Shown here in pieces: positions 16,584 through 25,345 of a DNA stretch of 44,116 nucleotides. The stretch is taken from contig NZ_JACSCH020000016.1 in NCBI RefSeq assembly GCF_014451325.2, positions 1 to 44,116 on the forward strand. Reading direction: 5' to 3'. The position numbers and the translations under genes were made by a program. The notes under the pieces are model-generated. The model was not told the origin of the DNA and ran no database searches. It saw only the letters and a program-made list of their open reading frames with translations. Positions within the stretch are counted from its first letter, which is position 1. Each line of letters starts with the position of its first letter. This DNA comes from Streptomyces sp. CB02980 (GTDB lineage Bacteria; Actinomycetota; Actinomycetes; Streptomycetales; Streptomycetaceae).

Positions 16584-16719
16584 GCGTCGCGTCGACCGGG
16601 CTGCCGGCGCGGGGCGGCCGTCCGTGGCGCGCGGGGGAAATCGGCGTCGAGTCCGGCATCGACCCCTCCACGGACGGCTCGGCCGCTCCGACATGCAGAA
16701 GAGCCCCTAAGGTGGACGC

Positions 16720-17322
16720 ATGAACGATCGCATGGTGTGGATCGACTGCGAGATGACCGGGCTCTCGCTGACGGACGACGCACTCATCGAGGTGGCCGCA
16801 CTGGTCACCGACTCGGAACTGAACGTGCTCGGCGACGGGGTGGACATCGTGATCCGCCCGCCGGACACGGCCCTGGAGACCATGCCCGAGATCGTGCGCC
16901 AGATGCACACGGCCTCGGGGCTGCTCGACGCGCTCGCCGACGGCACCACGCTCGCCGACGCGGAGGCCCAGGTCCTCGCGTACATCCGCGAGCACGTCAA
17001 GGAACCCGGCAAGGCGCCCCTGTGCGGGAACTCGGTCTCCACGGACCGCGGCTTCCTCGCCCGGGACATGCCCGCCCTGGAGAGCCACCTGCACTACCGG
17101 ATCGTCGATGTCTCCTCGGTCAAGGAGCTGGCCCGCCGCTGGTACCCGAGGGCGTACTTCAACAGTCCGGAGAAGAACGGCAACCACCGGGCGCTCGCCG
17201 ACATCCGCGAGTCCATCGCGGAGCTGCGCTACTACCGCGAGGCGGTCTTCGTCCCGCAGCCCGGCCCCGACTCGGAGACCGCGAAGCGGATCGCGGCCCG
17301 GCACGTCGTACCGGCCGAATAA
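16720..17322 (+). CDS. orn: Oligoribonuclease (3'-5' exoribonuclease, DEDDh)
   Basis: Orn degrades short RNA oligonucleotides, including pGpG from c-di-GMP breakdown, to mononucleotides in the cytoplasm. The 200-residue protein has the DEDDh residues in order: WIDCEMTGL (Asp and Glu near 9-11), the FLARDMP-region aspartate, and NHRALADI with the catalytic His and last Asp. Length is close to other actinobacterial Orn proteins. Its presence next to adpA and in the same window as cdgA links c-di-GMP turnover genes, though the genes are not one operon. A hairpin at 17341 follows. Confidence 0.95.
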   Translation: MNDRMVWIDCEMTGLSLTDDALIEVAALVTDSELNVLGDGVDIVIRPPDTALETMPEIVRQMHTASGLLDALADGTTLADAEAQVLAYIREHVKEPGKAPLCGNSVSTDRGFLARDMPALESHLHYRIVDVSSVKELARRWYPRAYFNSPEKNGNHRALADIRESIAELRYYREAVFVPQPGPDSETAKRIAARHVVPAE

Positions 17323-17340
17323 TCCCCTCCGCGCAGGGCC

Positions 17341-17372
17341 GCTCGTGCCCGCACATCAATGCGGGCGCGAGC
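17341..17372 (+). terminator. Hairpin after orn
   Basis: GCTCGTGCCCGCA pairs with TGCGGGCGCGAGC (13 bp, one T-G pair) around a 6-base loop, 18 bases after the orn stop. TAGACT at 17389-17394 just beyond is a plausible -10 for the tRNA-His gene. Confidence 0.7.
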
Positions 17373-17439
17373 ACCCTCCAGGACCCTGTAGACTTCTTCT
17401 CGGCCGGTCGGGGAAACCTTCGGGAAAACCGCCGGTCAT

Positions 17440-17513
17440 GGTGGGTATAGCTCAGACGGTAGAGCACCTGGTTGTGGTCCAGGATGTCGCGGGTTCGAGT
17501 CCCGTTACTCACC
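17440..17513 (+). tRNA. tRNA-His (GTG anticodon)
   Basis: The cloverleaf is clear: acceptor GTGGGTA with TACTCAC, D-arm AGCTCAGACGGTAGAGC, anticodon stem CCTGG/CCAGG with loop TTGTGGT (anticodon GTG), and T-arm GCGGGTTCGAGTCCCGT. A G at 17440 supplies the encoded G-1 expected for tRNA-His, facing C73. CCA is not encoded. Confidence 0.96.
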
Positions 17514-17521
17514 CTGTTGGT

Positions 17522-17555
17522 TCAGGCCCCGGTTCAGAAATGAACCGGGGCCTGA
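17522..17555 (+). terminator. Terminator of tRNA-His
   Basis: A perfect 15-bp stem, TCAGGCCCCGGTTCA with its complement, closed by a GAAA tetraloop, follows the tRNA after eight bases. Confidence 0.88.
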
Positions 17556-17714
17556 GTCGTTGTCGCGACCGTCGACCGGGGGGCGGCGCTGCTCGCACTG
17601 GTCGCCGTCGCCGCGTGCGGCCTGGGACTGACGGCCCATGTGACGGAACACACACCCGGGGTCGGTGGGGTGGTGGAAGACCTCCCGGGCCTGACGGGCG
17701 ACGGGCACAGGGGT

Positions 17715-17758
17715 GCGCGCCCCGGCCGGGAGGTGGGGTGGCTCCGGCCGGGGCGCGC
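17715..17758 (-). terminator. Hairpin downstream of the CBM2-GH18 chitinase gene
   Basis: GCGCGCCCCGGCCGG and CCGGCCGGGGCGCGC form a 15-bp perfect stem with a 14-base loop, 34 bases past the chitinase stop. The remainder of 17556-17792 shows no gene. Confidence 0.65.
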
Positions 17759-17792
17759 GGTGTGGGGGGCGCGATGGCTTCTGGGGACCGGC

Positions 17793-19313
17793 CTACTTGT
17801 AGGCGGCGAAGGCCTTCGTGAAGGCCAGCGGCTGCTGGAGGATCGAGGAGCAGGTGGCGTCGGCGCGGTTCACCGCGCCGTCCGCGCACTGCTTGTCCCG
17901 GGTCGAGGACCACATCGAGAGCCAGCCGATGCCCTTGGACTTCGCGAAGTCGACGAGCTGGGTGGCGTCGTCGACCTTGAAGATCTCGCTCACGACGTCG
18001 TTGACGCCGATCATCGGGGTGACGGCGACGGCCTTCCAGGCGGCCGCGTCGGAGAGCCCGAGAACACCCTTGATCTGCGCCTGGGTCGCGGTCGCGGCCT
18101 GGATGGCGTACGTGCCCATGTCGGCGCTGTAGGCCGGCCCGTAGTCCATCGCCATGATGTTGACGGCGTCGATGCGGACGCCGTTGCGCTTGGCGTCGGC
18201 GAGCAGGTCGACGCCCGGCTGGGTCAGGCCCTCGGGCATGACCGGCAGGGTGAAGGAGACGTTCAGGCCGGGGTGGGACTTCTGGAGCTGGGCGATCGCC
18301 TGCGAGCGGCGGGTGTTGGCGGCGGTGTCGGGCAGGGCCGCGCCCTCGACGTCGAAGTCGACCTTGGTCAGCTTGTACTGGTCGATGACCTTGCCGTACG
18401 CGGCGGCCAGCGCCGAGGAGGACGAGCAGTTCAGAGCCAGCTCGTGCCCGGCGGCGCCGCCGAAGGAGACCCGGACGTCGCCGCCCTTGGCGCGCAGGGC
18501 GCCTATCTGGGCCGCGACCCTGTCGTTCGCCAGGTCGGTGACCCCGCCCCACAGCGGGGCGCAGGAACCACCGGAGGTGATGAAGGCGAGGTTGAACTCC
18601 TTCACACCGGTGGCGTCGGCGGTGGCGAGGAGGTCGTACGCCGGGTAGAGCGAGGTGTCGACGTACGGGGCGTACCTGGCGGCGGTGACGGGCCCGCCGG
18701 TCGCCGTGGGCGTCGGGGTGGGAGTGGGGGTGGCCGTGGGCTTCGGGGGCGCCGTGGTGGTGGCGGTGGCGGTCGGCGTGGGGCTCGTGGTGGCCGTGGC
18801 GGTGGCGGTCGGCTTCGGGGTGGCCGTGGGAGTGGGAGCGGTCGTGGTGGGGCGGCCGCTGGGGGTGGGGGCGGTGCCTCCGGCGGAGCAGGCCGCCTTG
18901 TTGATCAGGCAGTTGGCGGGGTCGCCGGCCTGTCCTGCGGCGGAGGTGACGAAGCCGACGGTGACGGACTGGCCGGGCGCGAGCTGCTTGTTCCAGCTGG
19001 CGGGCTTCACCGTGACGTGGCTGCCGGAGACGGTGTGCTCGCCGTTCCAGAGGGAGCCGATGGTCGTCCCGGCCGGGAGGTCGAACTCCAGGGTCCAGTC
19101 GGCCTGGGCGGCGGAGGTCTCGTTGGTGACGACGTACTGCCCGGTGTAGCCGCCGGTCCAGGAGCTGGTCCTGGTGTACGCGGCGCCGACCGCCGCGGCC
19201 TGGGCCGTACCGGTGAGCGCGAACGCGGCGCCGCCGACGACCGCGGCGGCGACGACCGCTCCGACGACCTTGGTCCTGGTGCTCGCCGTGCGCCGGTGCG
19301 AACTGGTGCCCAT
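17793..19313 (-). CDS. Secreted chitinase, CBM2 plus GH18
   Basis: The 506-residue enzyme should bind and hydrolyse chitin outside the cell. A signal peptide ends near AQA (about residue 40); a CBM2-type domain with paired aromatic residues covers about 43-140 (SSWTGGYTGQYVVTN, ASWNKQLAPGQSVTVGF); a Thr/Pro linker runs to about 212; and the GH18 barrel fills the rest. VRVSFGG is the conserved SxGG strand and VDFDVEG carries the catalytic Glu323 and Asp321. The first Asp of the usual DxxDxDxE motif is not at its place (Leu/Thr region), as in some subfamilies of short single-domain GH18 enzymes. MDYG after it is typical. No DasR site was seen upstream (19314-19450), unlike the other chitin genes here. 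Confidence 0.9.
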   Translation of the reverse strand: MGTSSHRRTASTRTKVVGAVVAAAVVGGAAFALTGTAQAAAVGAAYTRTSSWTGGYTGQYVVTNETSAAQADWTLEFDLPAGTTIGSLWNGEHTVSGSHVTVKPASWNKQLAPGQSVTVGFVTSAAGQAGDPANCLINKAACSAGGTAPTPSGRPTTTAPTPTATPKPTATATATTSPTPTATATTTAPPKPTATPTPTPTPTATGGPVTAARYAPYVDTSLYPAYDLLATADATGVKEFNLAFITSGGSCAPLWGGVTDLANDRVAAQIGALRAKGGDVRVSFGGAAGHELALNCSSSSALAAAYGKVIDQYKLTKVDFDVEGAALPDTAANTRRSQAIAQLQKSHPGLNVSFTLPVMPEGLTQPGVDLLADAKRNGVRIDAVNIMAMDYGPAYSADMGTYAIQAATATQAQIKGVLGLSDAAAWKAVAVTPMIGVNDVVSEIFKVDDATQLVDFAKSKGIGWLSMWSSTRDKQCADGAVNRADATCSSILQQPLAFTKAFAAYK

Positions 19314-19550
19314 CGCGTGCCTGCCTCTGCGTACTGGGGGGTGGGGAGGGGGTGCGGCAGCACGCTAGCGACCGGGAAACGGACAAACCGGCGTCCGGGG
19401 ACGCGGCTGGGGATCCTTAGGCTCCGCTTAAGGAAGGCATCGGAGCCACGAAAGGTTGGGGCGCGGCCGACGCCGGTACGGGGTGCACCGACTGACCCCG
19501 ATGCCGGCGCGGATGCGGCCGAACGCCCGTCCGGGGCGCGGTCGGTGCCG

Positions 19551-20960
19551 TCAGCCCTCGGCGGCCCTGCGGGTGCCCGTCCCCCCGCGCCGCCGGCGGG
19601 CCGGGCGGCGACCGCGGCGGCCGGACGCGCCGCCCGTGCGGCGTCCGTCGAGGCCGATCCAGATCCGGACCTCCGTACCGCCGAGCACCGAGTGCCCGAT
19701 GCGGACGTCGCCGCCGGTGGTCTCCGCCATCCGTCGCACGATGTCCAGGCCGAGGCCCGTGGAGCCGTCCCGGGCCCCGCTGTTGCCGCGGGCGAGCGCG
19801 GCGGCCGGGTCGGCGATGCCGGGGCCCGCGTCGGAGACGAGGACGATGACGGCGTCCTCGCCGTTGTGGACGTCGATCGAGAAGGCCGTGCCCTCGGAGG
19901 TGTGCCGGAAGACGTTGCCGAGCAACGCGTCGAGCGCGGCGACGAGTTCGGGGCGGGCGACCGGGATGCGGACCGGACGCTCGACGCCCGCGACGCGGAC
20001 CCGGCGGCCCTCGTCCTCGGCGAGCGCCGACCAGAACTCCATGCGTTCGCGCACCACTTCGGCGGCGTCGCAGCCCGCGCCGGGTCCGGTGGCCTGGGTC
20101 TGCGGCTTCGCGTCCCGGGCGGTCCGGATGATGATGTCGACCTCGCGCTCCAGCTGCTCGACGGCCGCGCGGGTCTGCTCGGCGGCCGGACCCGAGCCCA
20201 GCGAGGCCGCGTTGAGCCGGAGCACGGTGAGCGGGGTGCGGAGCCGGTGGGAGAGGTCGGCGGCCAGTTCCCGCTCGTTGGCCAGGAGTTGGACGACCTG
20301 GTCGGCCATCGAGTTGAACGCGACGGCGGCCGACTTGAGTTCGGGCGGCCCCTCCTCGGGGACGCGTGCGCCGAGCCTGCCCTCGCCGAGGTCGTGGGCG
20401 GCGCCCGCGAGCCGCTGCGCGGGCTGGACCATCCGGACGCCGAGCCGGTCGGCGACGGCGACCGAGCCGACGATCAGGGCGATGCCGACCCCGGCGAGGA
20501 CCAGCCAGGCGGTGGCGACACCGTTGGACACCTCGCCCTCGGGGACGAAGAGTTCGACGACGGCGACCTCGCCGCTGCTGAGCGCGGTGGGCTGGAGCAG
20601 TGCGAAGCCGCCCGGCACCTCGGCGATGGACGCCCGGCCGAGCCGGCGGGTGGCGGACAGCTCCTCCTCGCCGGCCCGCCGGGTGCCGATCTCCAGGCCC
20701 GGGTCCCCGGGTTCGGCGGCCGGCACATGGACGGCGAGCCGCCCGGCGGCCCCGTCCTCGGTGGTGGCGACGGCCTTGTCGAGCTCGTCGCGGTCGGTGG
20801 TGATGGCGAGCACGGGGGCGAGGCCGGCCGCCCGCCGTTCGGCGTTGGAGAACGCCCGGTCGCGGGCCATCTCCTTGACGACGAGCCCGAGGGGTACGGC
20901 GAAGGCGACGACGACCATGACGGTGACGGCGAGCGACACCTTGACGAGCGCCCATCTCAC
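19551..20960 (-). CDS. Membrane sensor histidine kinase
   Basis: The 469-residue kinase has an N-terminal membrane helix (residues 5-29), an extracytoplasmic sensor region of about 115 residues, a second helix (WLVLAGVGIALIVGSVAVA), a HAMP linker, and a HisKA domain with DLSHRLRTPLTVLRL, where His238 should be phosphorylated. The HATPase domain shows NVFRHTSEG (N box), DAGPGI (G1) and GSTGLGLDIVRRM (G2). The C-terminal 25 residues are an Arg/Gly-rich tail. Its start overlaps the stop of the response regulator gene by four bases, so the pair is one operon with the regulator first. The signal is unknown. Confidence 0.93.
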   Translation of the reverse strand: MRWALVKVSLAVTVMVVVAFAVPLGLVVKEMARDRAFSNAERRAAGLAPVLAITTDRDELDKAVATTEDGAAGRLAVHVPAAEPGDPGLEIGTRRAGEEELSATRRLGRASIAEVPGGFALLQPTALSSGEVAVVELFVPEGEVSNGVATAWLVLAGVGIALIVGSVAVADRLGVRMVQPAQRLAGAAHDLGEGRLGARVPEEGPPELKSAAVAFNSMADQVVQLLANERELAADLSHRLRTPLTVLRLNAASLGSGPAAEQTRAAVEQLEREVDIIIRTARDAKPQTQATGPGAGCDAAEVVRERMEFWSALAEDEGRRVRVAGVERPVRIPVARPELVAALDALLGNVFRHTSEGTAFSIDVHNGEDAVIVLVSDAGPGIADPAAALARGNSGARDGSTGLGLDIVRRMAETTGGDVRIGHSVLGGTEVRIWIGLDGRRTGGASGRRGRRPARRRRGGTGTRRAAEG

Positions 20961-21658
20961 GGCTGCGGCTCCCGGGGCGGCTCCAGCTTCACGCCGACCC
21001 CGCGCAGGGTGTGCAGATAGCGGGGCCGGGCGGCCGTCTCACCCAGTTTCCGCCGCAGCCACGACAGATGTACGTCGATGGTCTGGTCGTCCCCGTACGA
21101 CTGCTGCCACACCTCGGCGAGCAGCTCCTTGCGCGGGACGACGACGCCGGGCCGCCCGGCGAGGAAGGCGAGCAGGTCGAACTCCCGCCGGGTCAGATCC
21201 AGGGGTGCCCCGTCGAGTTCCGCCTGCCGGCGCAGCGGGTCGACGGTGAGACCGCCGACCGAGATCACCCGCGGCGGCGGTGCCTCGCCCGCGGCGGACC
21301 GGGCCCGGCGCAGGACGGCGGCCATCCGGGCCGAGAGGTGGTCGACCGAGAACGGCTTCACGAGGTAGTCGTCGGCGCCCGCGTGGAGGAGCCGTACGAT
21401 CTCCGCCTCGTCGTCCCGGGCGGTCGCGATGATCACCGGTACGTCGGTGATCCCGCGCAGCATCTTGAGCGCCTCCGACCCGTCCAGATCGGGCAGTCCG
21501 AGGTCCAGGATGACCACGTCGAACCGGAAATGGGCGACCTCGCGCAACGCCTCCAGAGCCGTACCGACGCTCCGTACCGTGTGGGAGGCCTCGGAGAGCC
21601 GGCGGATGAGGGCGGAGCGCACGAACTGGTCGTCCTCGACCACGAGCACACTTGCCAT
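20957..21658 (-). CDS. OmpR/PhoB-family response regulator
   Basis: The 233-residue partner of the kinase has a receiver domain (residues 1-120) with acidic pocket EDD (8-10), phosphoacceptor Asp52 (VVILDLGLPD), TAR and the KPF lysine, then a winged-helix DNA-binding domain (about 130-230, LTRREFDLLAFLAGRPG and TIDVHLSWLRRKLGE ... LHTLRGVGVKLEP). The ATG at 21658 gives a standard N-terminus MASVLVVEDD. A longer open frame extends well upstream but has no family support. Confidence 0.94.
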   Translation of the reverse strand: MASVLVVEDDQFVRSALIRRLSEASHTVRSVGTALEALREVAHFRFDVVILDLGLPDLDGSEALKMLRGITDVPVIIATARDDEAEIVRLLHAGADDYLVKPFSVDHLSARMAAVLRRARSAAGEAPPPRVISVGGLTVDPLRRQAELDGAPLDLTRREFDLLAFLAGRPGVVVPRKELLAEVWQQSYGDDQTIDVHLSWLRRKLGETAARPRYLHTLRGVGVKLEPPREPQP

Positions 21659-21736
21659 GGGCCGCACCGTACGCCATTCGGGGGATTGTGAGGCAAGGAG
21701 CACCCTGCGGTGAGGGCGGGGACGGTGTGGTGCAGT

Positions 21737-22315
21737 ATGGCCCGGATGCGAAGAGGACTCGTTCACGCCCTGGCCTGGTCGCTCGCCACCGGCGCGGCGG
21801 TCACGCTCTCCTGGTGGGGAGTGCACACGGTCATGTCCGGGACGGTGTACGACCCTCCGCGCGCGCTGCCCCTCCCGGCCGGAAGCGCCGGTGAACCGGA
21901 CACGGCCGGCAGCGATCCGCTGTCCTCCTCGACCCACCGGCCCGAGACCGTCGAGCCCACCGCGGCCGTCACGAGGAAGCCGTCGCCGAGCGGTGACCGT
22001 TCGACGCCGGCCACCCCTTCCACGTCGCCCTCGCGGACGGCGAGGCCGACGACGCAGGCGCCCCCCGTCACCACGCCGCCCGCCGACTCGAACGTGAAGA
22101 CGTACACGGTGGACGGCGGCCGGGTCACCTTCGACCTGGGCGAGGACTCGGCCGAGCTGGTCTCGGCGATCCCCGCCTCCGGCTGGCAGATGCAGGTGTG
22201 GAAGCAGACGAGCTGGATCCGGGTCACGTTCACGGCGAACGGCCGTGAACTGTCCGTCTTCTGCGTCTGGCACGACACCGCGCCCCGCGTGGAGATCGAC
22301 GACCGCTCGGTCTGA
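21737..22315 (+). CDS. Membrane-anchored/secreted protein of unknown function
   Basis: The protein (192 residues from the ATG at 21737) has an N-terminal hydrophobic segment (LVHALAWSLATGAAVTLSWWG), a Pro/Ser/Thr-rich low-complexity stretch of about 80 residues, and a compact C-terminal region of about 65 residues (YTVDGGRVTFDLG... GWQMQVWKQTSWIRVTF...) that looks like a small extracellular beta domain. No family is recognised. It is divergent from the two-component system, so it may be a target or sensor partner, but this is only positional. The start is uncertain: GTG codons at 21725 and 21728 are also in reach and no strong ribosome-binding site is visible. Confidence 0.65.
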   Translation: MARMRRGLVHALAWSLATGAAVTLSWWGVHTVMSGTVYDPPRALPLPAGSAGEPDTAGSDPLSSSTHRPETVEPTAAVTRKPSPSGDRSTPATPSTSPSRTARPTTQAPPVTTPPADSNVKTYTVDGGRVTFDLGEDSAELVSAIPASGWQMQVWKQTSWIRVTFTANGRELSVFCVWHDTAPRVEIDDRSV

Positions 22316-22340
22316 CGCGATGCCCCGGGCGATCGGCCGG

Positions 22341-23207
22341 TCAGCGGAAGACGGACGCGGGCGGTACGGGTGAGGGCTTGGCGCTCGCGTCGGTGACCGG
22401 CGCCGCTCCCCCGGCGAAGTCGGCGAGGGCCCGCCCGTGTTCGACCCGGCCCGGGTGCGGGTCGGTGGCGACCCGGCGGGTCAGCTCCGCCACCGGCAGT
22501 TCCCGGTCGGAGGCGAGCAGCACCGCGTTGCCGAAGCGGCGGCCGCGCAGCACCGTCGGGTCGGCGGCCAGGGCCAGCTCGGGGAAGACGGCCGCGGCGG
22601 TGGCGATCTGACCGCGGAGGTGCGTCAGCGGCGGGCCGTCGGCGAGGTTCGCGGCGTAGAAGCCGCCGGGACGCAGCACCCGCCGTACCTCGCCGAGGAA
22701 CTCGGTGCTGGTCAGATGTGCCGGGGTACGGGCCCCGCTGAACACGTCGGCGATGACGAGGTCGGCCCAGCCGTCCTGGACCTTGGCGAGCCCGGCGCGG
22801 GCGTCGGTGGAGCGGACCCGGATCCGGGCCCCGGCGTCGAGCGGCAGCTCCCGGCGGACGAGCTGTACGAGGAGCCCGTCGAGTTCCACGATCTGCTGCG
22901 TGGAGCGGGGCCGGGTCGCGGCGACGTACCGGGCGAGGGTGAAGGCGCCGCCGCCGAGGTGGACGACCTGCAGCGGCCGGTTCGGCGGGGCGACGAGGTC
23001 GGCGATGTGGCCGAGGCGCCGCTGGTACTCGAAGGTGAGGTGGGCCGGGTCGTCGAGGTCCACATGGGACTGCGGGGCGCCGTCGATGAGCAGGGTCCAG
23101 GCGCGGGGGCGCTCCCGGTCGGGTATGAGTTCGGCGAGCCCGCCGTCGACGGTCTCGACGACGGAGGCGGCGGACGCCGCCCGGTCGCGCTGTCTGTTCC
23201 TGGCCAC
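22341..23207 (-). CDS. Spermidine synthase-like SAM-binding protein
   Basis: The 288-residue protein has the Rossmann fold of spermidine synthases and related methyltransferases: VVHLGGGAFTLARYVAATRP is motif I, IVELDGLLVQLVRREL holds the acidic residue for the ribose, and DLVIADVFSGARTPAHLTSTEFL corresponds to the active-site region. The substrate aspartate pattern (D-x-x-x-G-x-x) of true spermidine synthases is changed to DVFSGA, so a polyamine product should not be assumed. The GTG start gives MARNRQRD. The gene is convergent with the secreted protein gene at 21737. Confidence 0.8.
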   Translation of the reverse strand: MARNRQRDRAASAASVVETVDGGLAELIPDRERPRAWTLLIDGAPQSHVDLDDPAHLTFEYQRRLGHIADLVAPPNRPLQVVHLGGGAFTLARYVAATRPRSTQQIVELDGLLVQLVRRELPLDAGARIRVRSTDARAGLAKVQDGWADLVIADVFSGARTPAHLTSTEFLGEVRRVLRPGGFYAANLADGPPLTHLRGQIATAAAVFPELALAADPTVLRGRRFGNAVLLASDRELPVAELTRRVATDPHPGRVEHGRALADFAGGAAPVTDASAKPSPVPPASVFR

Positions 23208-23285
23208 GGGCCCATTATCGGGGCATTCGCCCCGGCCCCGCCCGGCGGCCCCGGGACCGTGGCGACGGGACCTCCGCGGCCGCCC

Positions 23286-23771
23286 TCAGTGGCAGCCGTC
23301 CGCCGCCTCGATGAGCCGGGCCGCCTCGCCGAGCGCCTCGCGCAGGACGACGGGGTCGGTGACGGGGTCGGTGTCGCCGGGGGGCAGCAGCCAGCCGGCG
23401 GGGCGGGGCGCGTCCCCGGCGGGTTCGGGCAGCTCCGGCAGCTCGGGGAGGCGCAGGCCGCGGCCCGAGGTCCGGGTACACGCGCTGCCGGGCATGTCCC
23501 AGGCGGCGGCCGTTCCGGGCGGGACGAGGAAGCCGAGGGTGTCGCAGGTGCCGTCGTGGACGACGGGGCCGACGGCGGGGCCCGCGCCGCGCCGCAGGAT
23601 GTCGACGGCCTCGAGGCCCTGTCGGACCGGCACGGTCACCAGGTCCCAGGGTTCGGCGGGCTGCTGGGCCGCGGCCGGAACCGGACTGCGGTCCTGGGGG
23701 GTGGTCCGGGACGCGCGGGCGTCCGGGGCGGGCGCCTGGCGCGTGGCCGACTGGGAACCGATCTCCGACAT
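23286..23771 (-). CDS. Conserved protein of unknown function, possible relative of Prim-Pol N-terminal domains
   Basis: The 161-residue protein starts with a disordered Pro/Ala/Gln-rich arm (1-38). The rest, WDLVTVPVRQGLEAVDIL ... GPVVHDG ... LGFLVPPGTAAAW ... WLLPPGDTDPVTDPVVLREAL, resembles by order and motif the product of 33018-33644 and the small proteins annotated in Streptomyces as bifunctional primase/polymerase-like. I see no catalytic acidic triad, so activity is doubtful and the resemblance needs a profile search. It is divergent from the XRE/TPR regulator gene. Confidence 0.65.
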   Translation of the reverse strand: MSEIGSQSATRQAPAPDARASRTTPQDRSPVPAAAQQPAEPWDLVTVPVRQGLEAVDILRRGAGPAVGPVVHDGTCDTLGFLVPPGTAAAWDMPGSACTRTSGRGLRLPELPELPEPAGDAPRPAGWLLPPGDTDPVTDPVVLREALGEAARLIEAADGCH

Positions 23772-23994
23772 GGGACCCCTCCTCGCTCCTGAGGAGACAC
23801 GTTCCGTCTCTCCCTTACGGTTCAACGCCCGTGCGCGTCAACGGCTACGGCGCCATGCCGCCGCAAAGGATGGCAGTTCATGGCAGATCACAGGCGAGAT
23901 ATCCGATTTGTAGCCAAACTCTGCGTATGCATCCGGTCACAGCAGGTACGTTCTTGCCGCCGGACCACCCGGCAGCACAGGAGAGGGCTCGGCC

Positions 23995-25281
23995 ATGGCG
24001 ATGTCACGGGCAGTTCCCAATCTCGCCTTCCGCCGGCTCCGCGGACAGCACTCGCCGGCGGAGTTCGCCGCAGCGGTCCGCCGGGCGGCGCGGGAGATCG
24101 GCGAACAGGTCGCGTGCGACGCCCGCTACATCGGGCGCGTGGAGGCGGGCGAGATCCGTTGCCCCAACTACGCGTACGAGCGGGTCTTCCTGCACATGTT
24201 CCCCGGTCTGGGTCTCTCCGACCTGGGCTTCTCCGCGCGGGAGACGGTGCGCGGCCGGCGGCAGCCGGTCGCGGCCGGGGCTCCGGCTCCCGCGGCACTC
24301 CCGACCCGGAACGATGAGGAGAGCGACGTGCTGCGTCGCGCATTCATGACGAGCGGCTCCGCCACCCTGGCGGCCGCCTCGCTGGGACTCGGCGGCCCCG
24401 CCGTCGCGATCCCCGCCCCCCGCGGCACCCACCGGATCGGCGACGCCGAGGTGCGGGCCGTCGAGGACGCCGTACGGCAGATCCGTCTGCTCGACGACCG
24501 GCACGGCGCCGACGGGCTCTACAAGGTCGCCTCCCACCCGCTCCGGGCCGCGTACGCGCTGCTCGACGCGGGCGCCATGACCCGCCGCTCCACCGAGGAC
24601 CGGCTGCACGCGGGCGCGGGCGAGCTCTCCCTCTCGGTGGGCTGGCTGGCCCACGACTCGGGCCGGCACGACGACGCCCGCTCGCACTACGCCGAGGCCC
24701 TCGCCACCGCGCGCGTGTCGGGGAACGCGGCCCTGGAGGCGCACGCCTTCTGCAACACGTCCTTCCTCGCCCGGGACACCGGCCGGTTCCGCGAGGCGGT
24801 GCGGGCGGCGCAGGCGGGCCTGCGGGCCGCGCAGCCGCTGGACTCGGCCCGGCTGCTCTCGCTGCTCTCGCTGCGGGAGGCGGCCGCGTGGGCCGGGCTC
24901 GGTGACAGGTCGGCCTGCGAGCAGGCCCTCGGCCGCGCCCACGGCTTCTTCGACCGGGGCGCGGCGGACGACGACCCCGAGTGGATGTCGTTCTTCGGGG
25001 AGCCGGAGCGGGAGGCGCTGGAGGCCCAGTGCTGGTCGGCCCTGGGCGACTGGGGCCGGGCGGCCCGGCACTCCCACCGGGCCACGGTCCTGCAGAACCC
25101 GCACTTCGCGCGGAACCTGGCGCTCTACCGCGCCCATCTCGCCAAGAACCTGGCGCACGCGGGCCGCCCGGACGAGGCCGCGGCGGAGGCGAAGCGGGTG
25201 GTGGACTCCCTGGAGGGCATCGCCTCGGCGCGGATCCGCGGGATGCTCTCGGACACCCGCCAGGCACTGGCCGCGTACTGA
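23995..25281 (+). CDS. XRE-type regulator with TPR-like C-terminal region
   Basis: The 428-residue protein opens with a segment resembling an atypical helix-turn-helix (LRGQHSPAEFAAAVRRAAREIGEQVACDARYIGRVEAGEIRCPN, residues about 14-58). A Gly/Ala stretch with TSGSATLAAASLGLGG follows (about 117-135), then helical repeats to the end (GRHDDARSHYAEALATARVSG, GRFREAVRAAQAGL, GDWGRAARHSHRAT, GRPDEAAAEAKRVVDSLEG), a TPR-like solenoid. This layout matches the large Streptomyces group that includes the developmental repressor NsdA, but orthology is not established. Two ATGs (23995, 24001) both follow AGGAGAGG. It is cytoplasmic by lack of a real signal, although the Gly/Ala stretch mimics one. Confidence 0.8.
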   Translation: MAMSRAVPNLAFRRLRGQHSPAEFAAAVRRAAREIGEQVACDARYIGRVEAGEIRCPNYAYERVFLHMFPGLGLSDLGFSARETVRGRRQPVAAGAPAPAALPTRNDEESDVLRRAFMTSGSATLAAASLGLGGPAVAIPAPRGTHRIGDAEVRAVEDAVRQIRLLDDRHGADGLYKVASHPLRAAYALLDAGAMTRRSTEDRLHAGAGELSLSVGWLAHDSGRHDDARSHYAEALATARVSGNAALEAHAFCNTSFLARDTGRFREAVRAAQAGLRAAQPLDSARLLSLLSLREAAAWAGLGDRSACEQALGRAHGFFDRGAADDDPEWMSFFGEPEREALEAQCWSALGDWGRAARHSHRATVLQNPHFARNLALYRAHLAKNLAHAGRPDEAAAEAKRVVDSLEGIASARIRGMLSDTRQALAAY

Positions 25282-25307
25282 CGGCCCCGGCCGGGGCCGC
25301 CCGCTGT

Positions 25308-25345
25308 TCCAGGTGCCCGGTGGCGCCTACTCCAGGTGCCCGGTG
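25308..25345. repeat. 15-bp direct repeat at a convergent junction
   Basis: TCCAGGTGCCCGGTG occurs at 25308-25322 and 25331-25345, the second copy inside the end of the phosphatase gene. GGCCCCGGCCGGGGCC at 25283-25298, just upstream, is a 16-bp palindrome that may terminate the XRE/TPR gene. Confidence 0.7.

Noticed and set aside
17640..21020. Open frame of 1126 codons on the plus strand over the chitinase and two-component genes
   Set aside because: Gly/Val/Arg-rich antisense reading of genes with strong motif support.
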